Origin: Candidatus Hermodarchaeota archaeon
GTDB taxonomy: Archaea > Asgardarchaeota > Hermodarchaeia > Hermodarchaeales > Hermodarchaeaceae
Assembly (NCBI GenBank): GCA_016839995.1
Contig: JAEOTD010000064.1
Location: forward strand, 1 to 40,416
Length of the DNA: 40,416 nt
Reading direction: 5' to 3'
Position numbers and translations under genes: made by a program. Each line of letters begins with the position of its first letter. Position 1 is the stretch's first letter. Below the pieces are notes generated by a model. It was not told the DNA's origin. It did not search any database and worked only from the letters and a program-made list of their open reading frames with translations. Shown here in pieces: positions 39,702 through 40,416 of the stretch.

Positions 39702-40416
39702 ATGACGAAGCAAACCACCTGGGATGTGCGGGTCATAATCCATAACGCAATACTCTTCAGCATCAGCCCCCGCAAAGACGAAGTGGGTCTCCAAGCCAGT
39801 GTCATTTTTCGCAAACAATACTGGCGGGTCGTCCTCGGTGACGAACAAATCAGTGAATTTCTGCGTGCCTACAAAGAATTCATGAGCCACGTGCAATCCA
39901 CTGACATCCCCGCCCTCCCCATACACATCCATGGCGCCAAATACATCTTCTCCAATATCGACGACCTCCTCCTTGTATTTATCAGCCACACGCAAGACGA
40001 AGACAACCGTGTTGGTGAAAAAGTCAAAACCGCCCTCCGCATGCTCGTGGGCAAATACGGCACCGAACAAACCAAAGAAATCGGCACCAGCGACGATCCT
40101 CAACCCATCGAAGACCTCATCGACAACTACATCATGAGCAAACTCAAAGTCAGCCTCGTCGGAGAAGGCGGCGTCGGCAAAACCACCCTCCTCCGACTCC
40201 TCAAAGGCAGCGCCCCACCCACCGAATACGTCCCCACCATCGCCTTAAGCATCGAACAGATCGAGGCCACACGCTACGGCACCTACTCCATCATCCTCTG
40301 GGACTTCGCCGGCCAAGAACGCTTCCGCCGCCTCTGGACCATCTACTTCCGCGGCTCCGACATCGTCTTCATCATCACCGACTCCACCCTCAACAACGTC
40401 ATCGCCACCAAAGAAA
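39702..40416 (+). CDS. Ras-like small GTPase with N-terminal longin-like domain, 3' end off window
   Basis: The frame opens at ATG 39702 and runs off the right edge (238 codons). Residues 1-125 look longin-like: beta strands WDVRVIIHNAILFSI, EVGLQASVIFRKQYWRVVL, a helix (EQISEFLRAYKEFMSHV), then DDLLLVFISHTQDEDNRVGEKVKTALRMLVGKYG. From about residue 147 comes a Ras-superfamily GTPase: P-loop GEGGVGKT (154-161), switch I Thr179 (VPTIALS), and DFAGQE (201-206), with LWTIYFRGSDIVFIITDS resembling Arf/Rag proteins. The NKxD and SAK motifs lie past the edge. The gene is strongly GC3-rich, unlike its neighbours. A TATA-like AAAAAATTAAC is near 39613-39624. Confidence 0.85.
   Translation, partial: MTKQTTWDVRVIIHNAILFSISPRKDEVGLQASVIFRKQYWRVVLGDEQISEFLRAYKEFMSHVQSTDIPALPIHIHGAKYIFSNIDDLLLVFISHTQDEDNRVGEKVKTALRMLVGKYGTEQTKEIGTSDDPQPIEDLIDNYIMSKLKVSLVGEGGVGKTTLLRLLKGSAPPTEYVPTIALSIEQIEATRYGTYSIILWDFAGQERFRRLWTIYFRGSDIVFIITDSTLNNVIATKE

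Noticed and set aside
39678-40103. Minus-strand open frame of 141 codons
   Set aside because: It is antisense to the GTPase frame that starts at 39702. The plus-strand protein has intact P-loop and DFAGQE motifs, so the minus frame is a by-product of its GC-rich codons.
1-40416. CRISPR array, insertion sequence, integrase or phage genes
   Set aside because: No regularly spaced repeats, transposase motifs, terminal inverted repeats or phage proteins were seen on either strand.

Overview
The window is archaeal and most consistent with an Asgard-type (Promethearchaeota) genome; the lineage is an inference. Archaeal markers are the pantoate kinase / phosphopantoate-beta-alanine ligase route to CoA, archaeal-class GluRS, proteasome beta subunit, HerA, EndA, a histone, geranylgeranyl reductases, ribose-1,5-bisphosphate isomerase, and a tRNA with bulge-helix-bulge introns. 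The Asgard suggestion rests on two roadblock-type proteins, a Ras-like GTPase joined to a probable longin-like domain, and a ribosomal protein eL13. Genes are dense, many start codons are GTG or TTG, and starts mix Shine-Dalgarno with probable leaderless initiation. I see no IS element, phage gene or CRISPR array.

Layout. 1-4.6 kb (minus): a tightly overlapping CoA operon, pantoate kinase > phosphopantoate-beta-alanine ligase > ketopantoate reductase > PanB > CoaBC (3' end just off the window), with a divergent ECF-type S component. 5.8-9.8 kb: roadblock protein, HypB, an orphan gene, PRPP synthetase, a small CxxC protein, a tRNA-Gln(CUG) split by two 25-nt introns, and a DUF2148 ferredoxin-like protein. 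9.9-14.0 kb: a geranylgeranyl reductase, then a lipoate cassette (radical SAM, lipoate ligase, radical SAM). 14.0-20.2 kb: proteasome beta subunit, an eL13-HhH fusion, two head-to-head eIF2B-superfamily genes 30 bp apart, ferredoxin plus geranylgeranyl reductase, and two small membrane proteins. 20.5-28.6 kb: proline-rich roadblock protein, GluRS, AK6-like kinase, winged-helix proteins, a sequon-rich membrane-anchored protein and HerA.

28.58-28.97 kb is the main gene-free stretch. It has a TATA-like element, many helices, a 9-bp long-range closing helix and a poly-T tract, and I call it a candidate structured RNA. 29-36 kb: a membrane 4Fe-4S protein with a 51-aa membrane partner, a zinc-ribbon coiled-coil protein facing a stomatin, EndA, and overlapping DUF47/PhoU-like and UppP-like genes. 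36.4-40.4 kb: histone, class I aminotransferase, two orphan genes including a long coiled-coil protein, and a GTPase running off the right edge.

Functional links: EndA would process the tRNA-Gln introns. GluRS would charge that tRNA with glutamate if, as in most archaea, Gln-tRNA is made by transamidation. The ferredoxin next to the second geranylgeranyl reductase is a plausible electron donor for lipid saturation. The CoA and lipoate cassettes both supply acyl-carrying cofactors.
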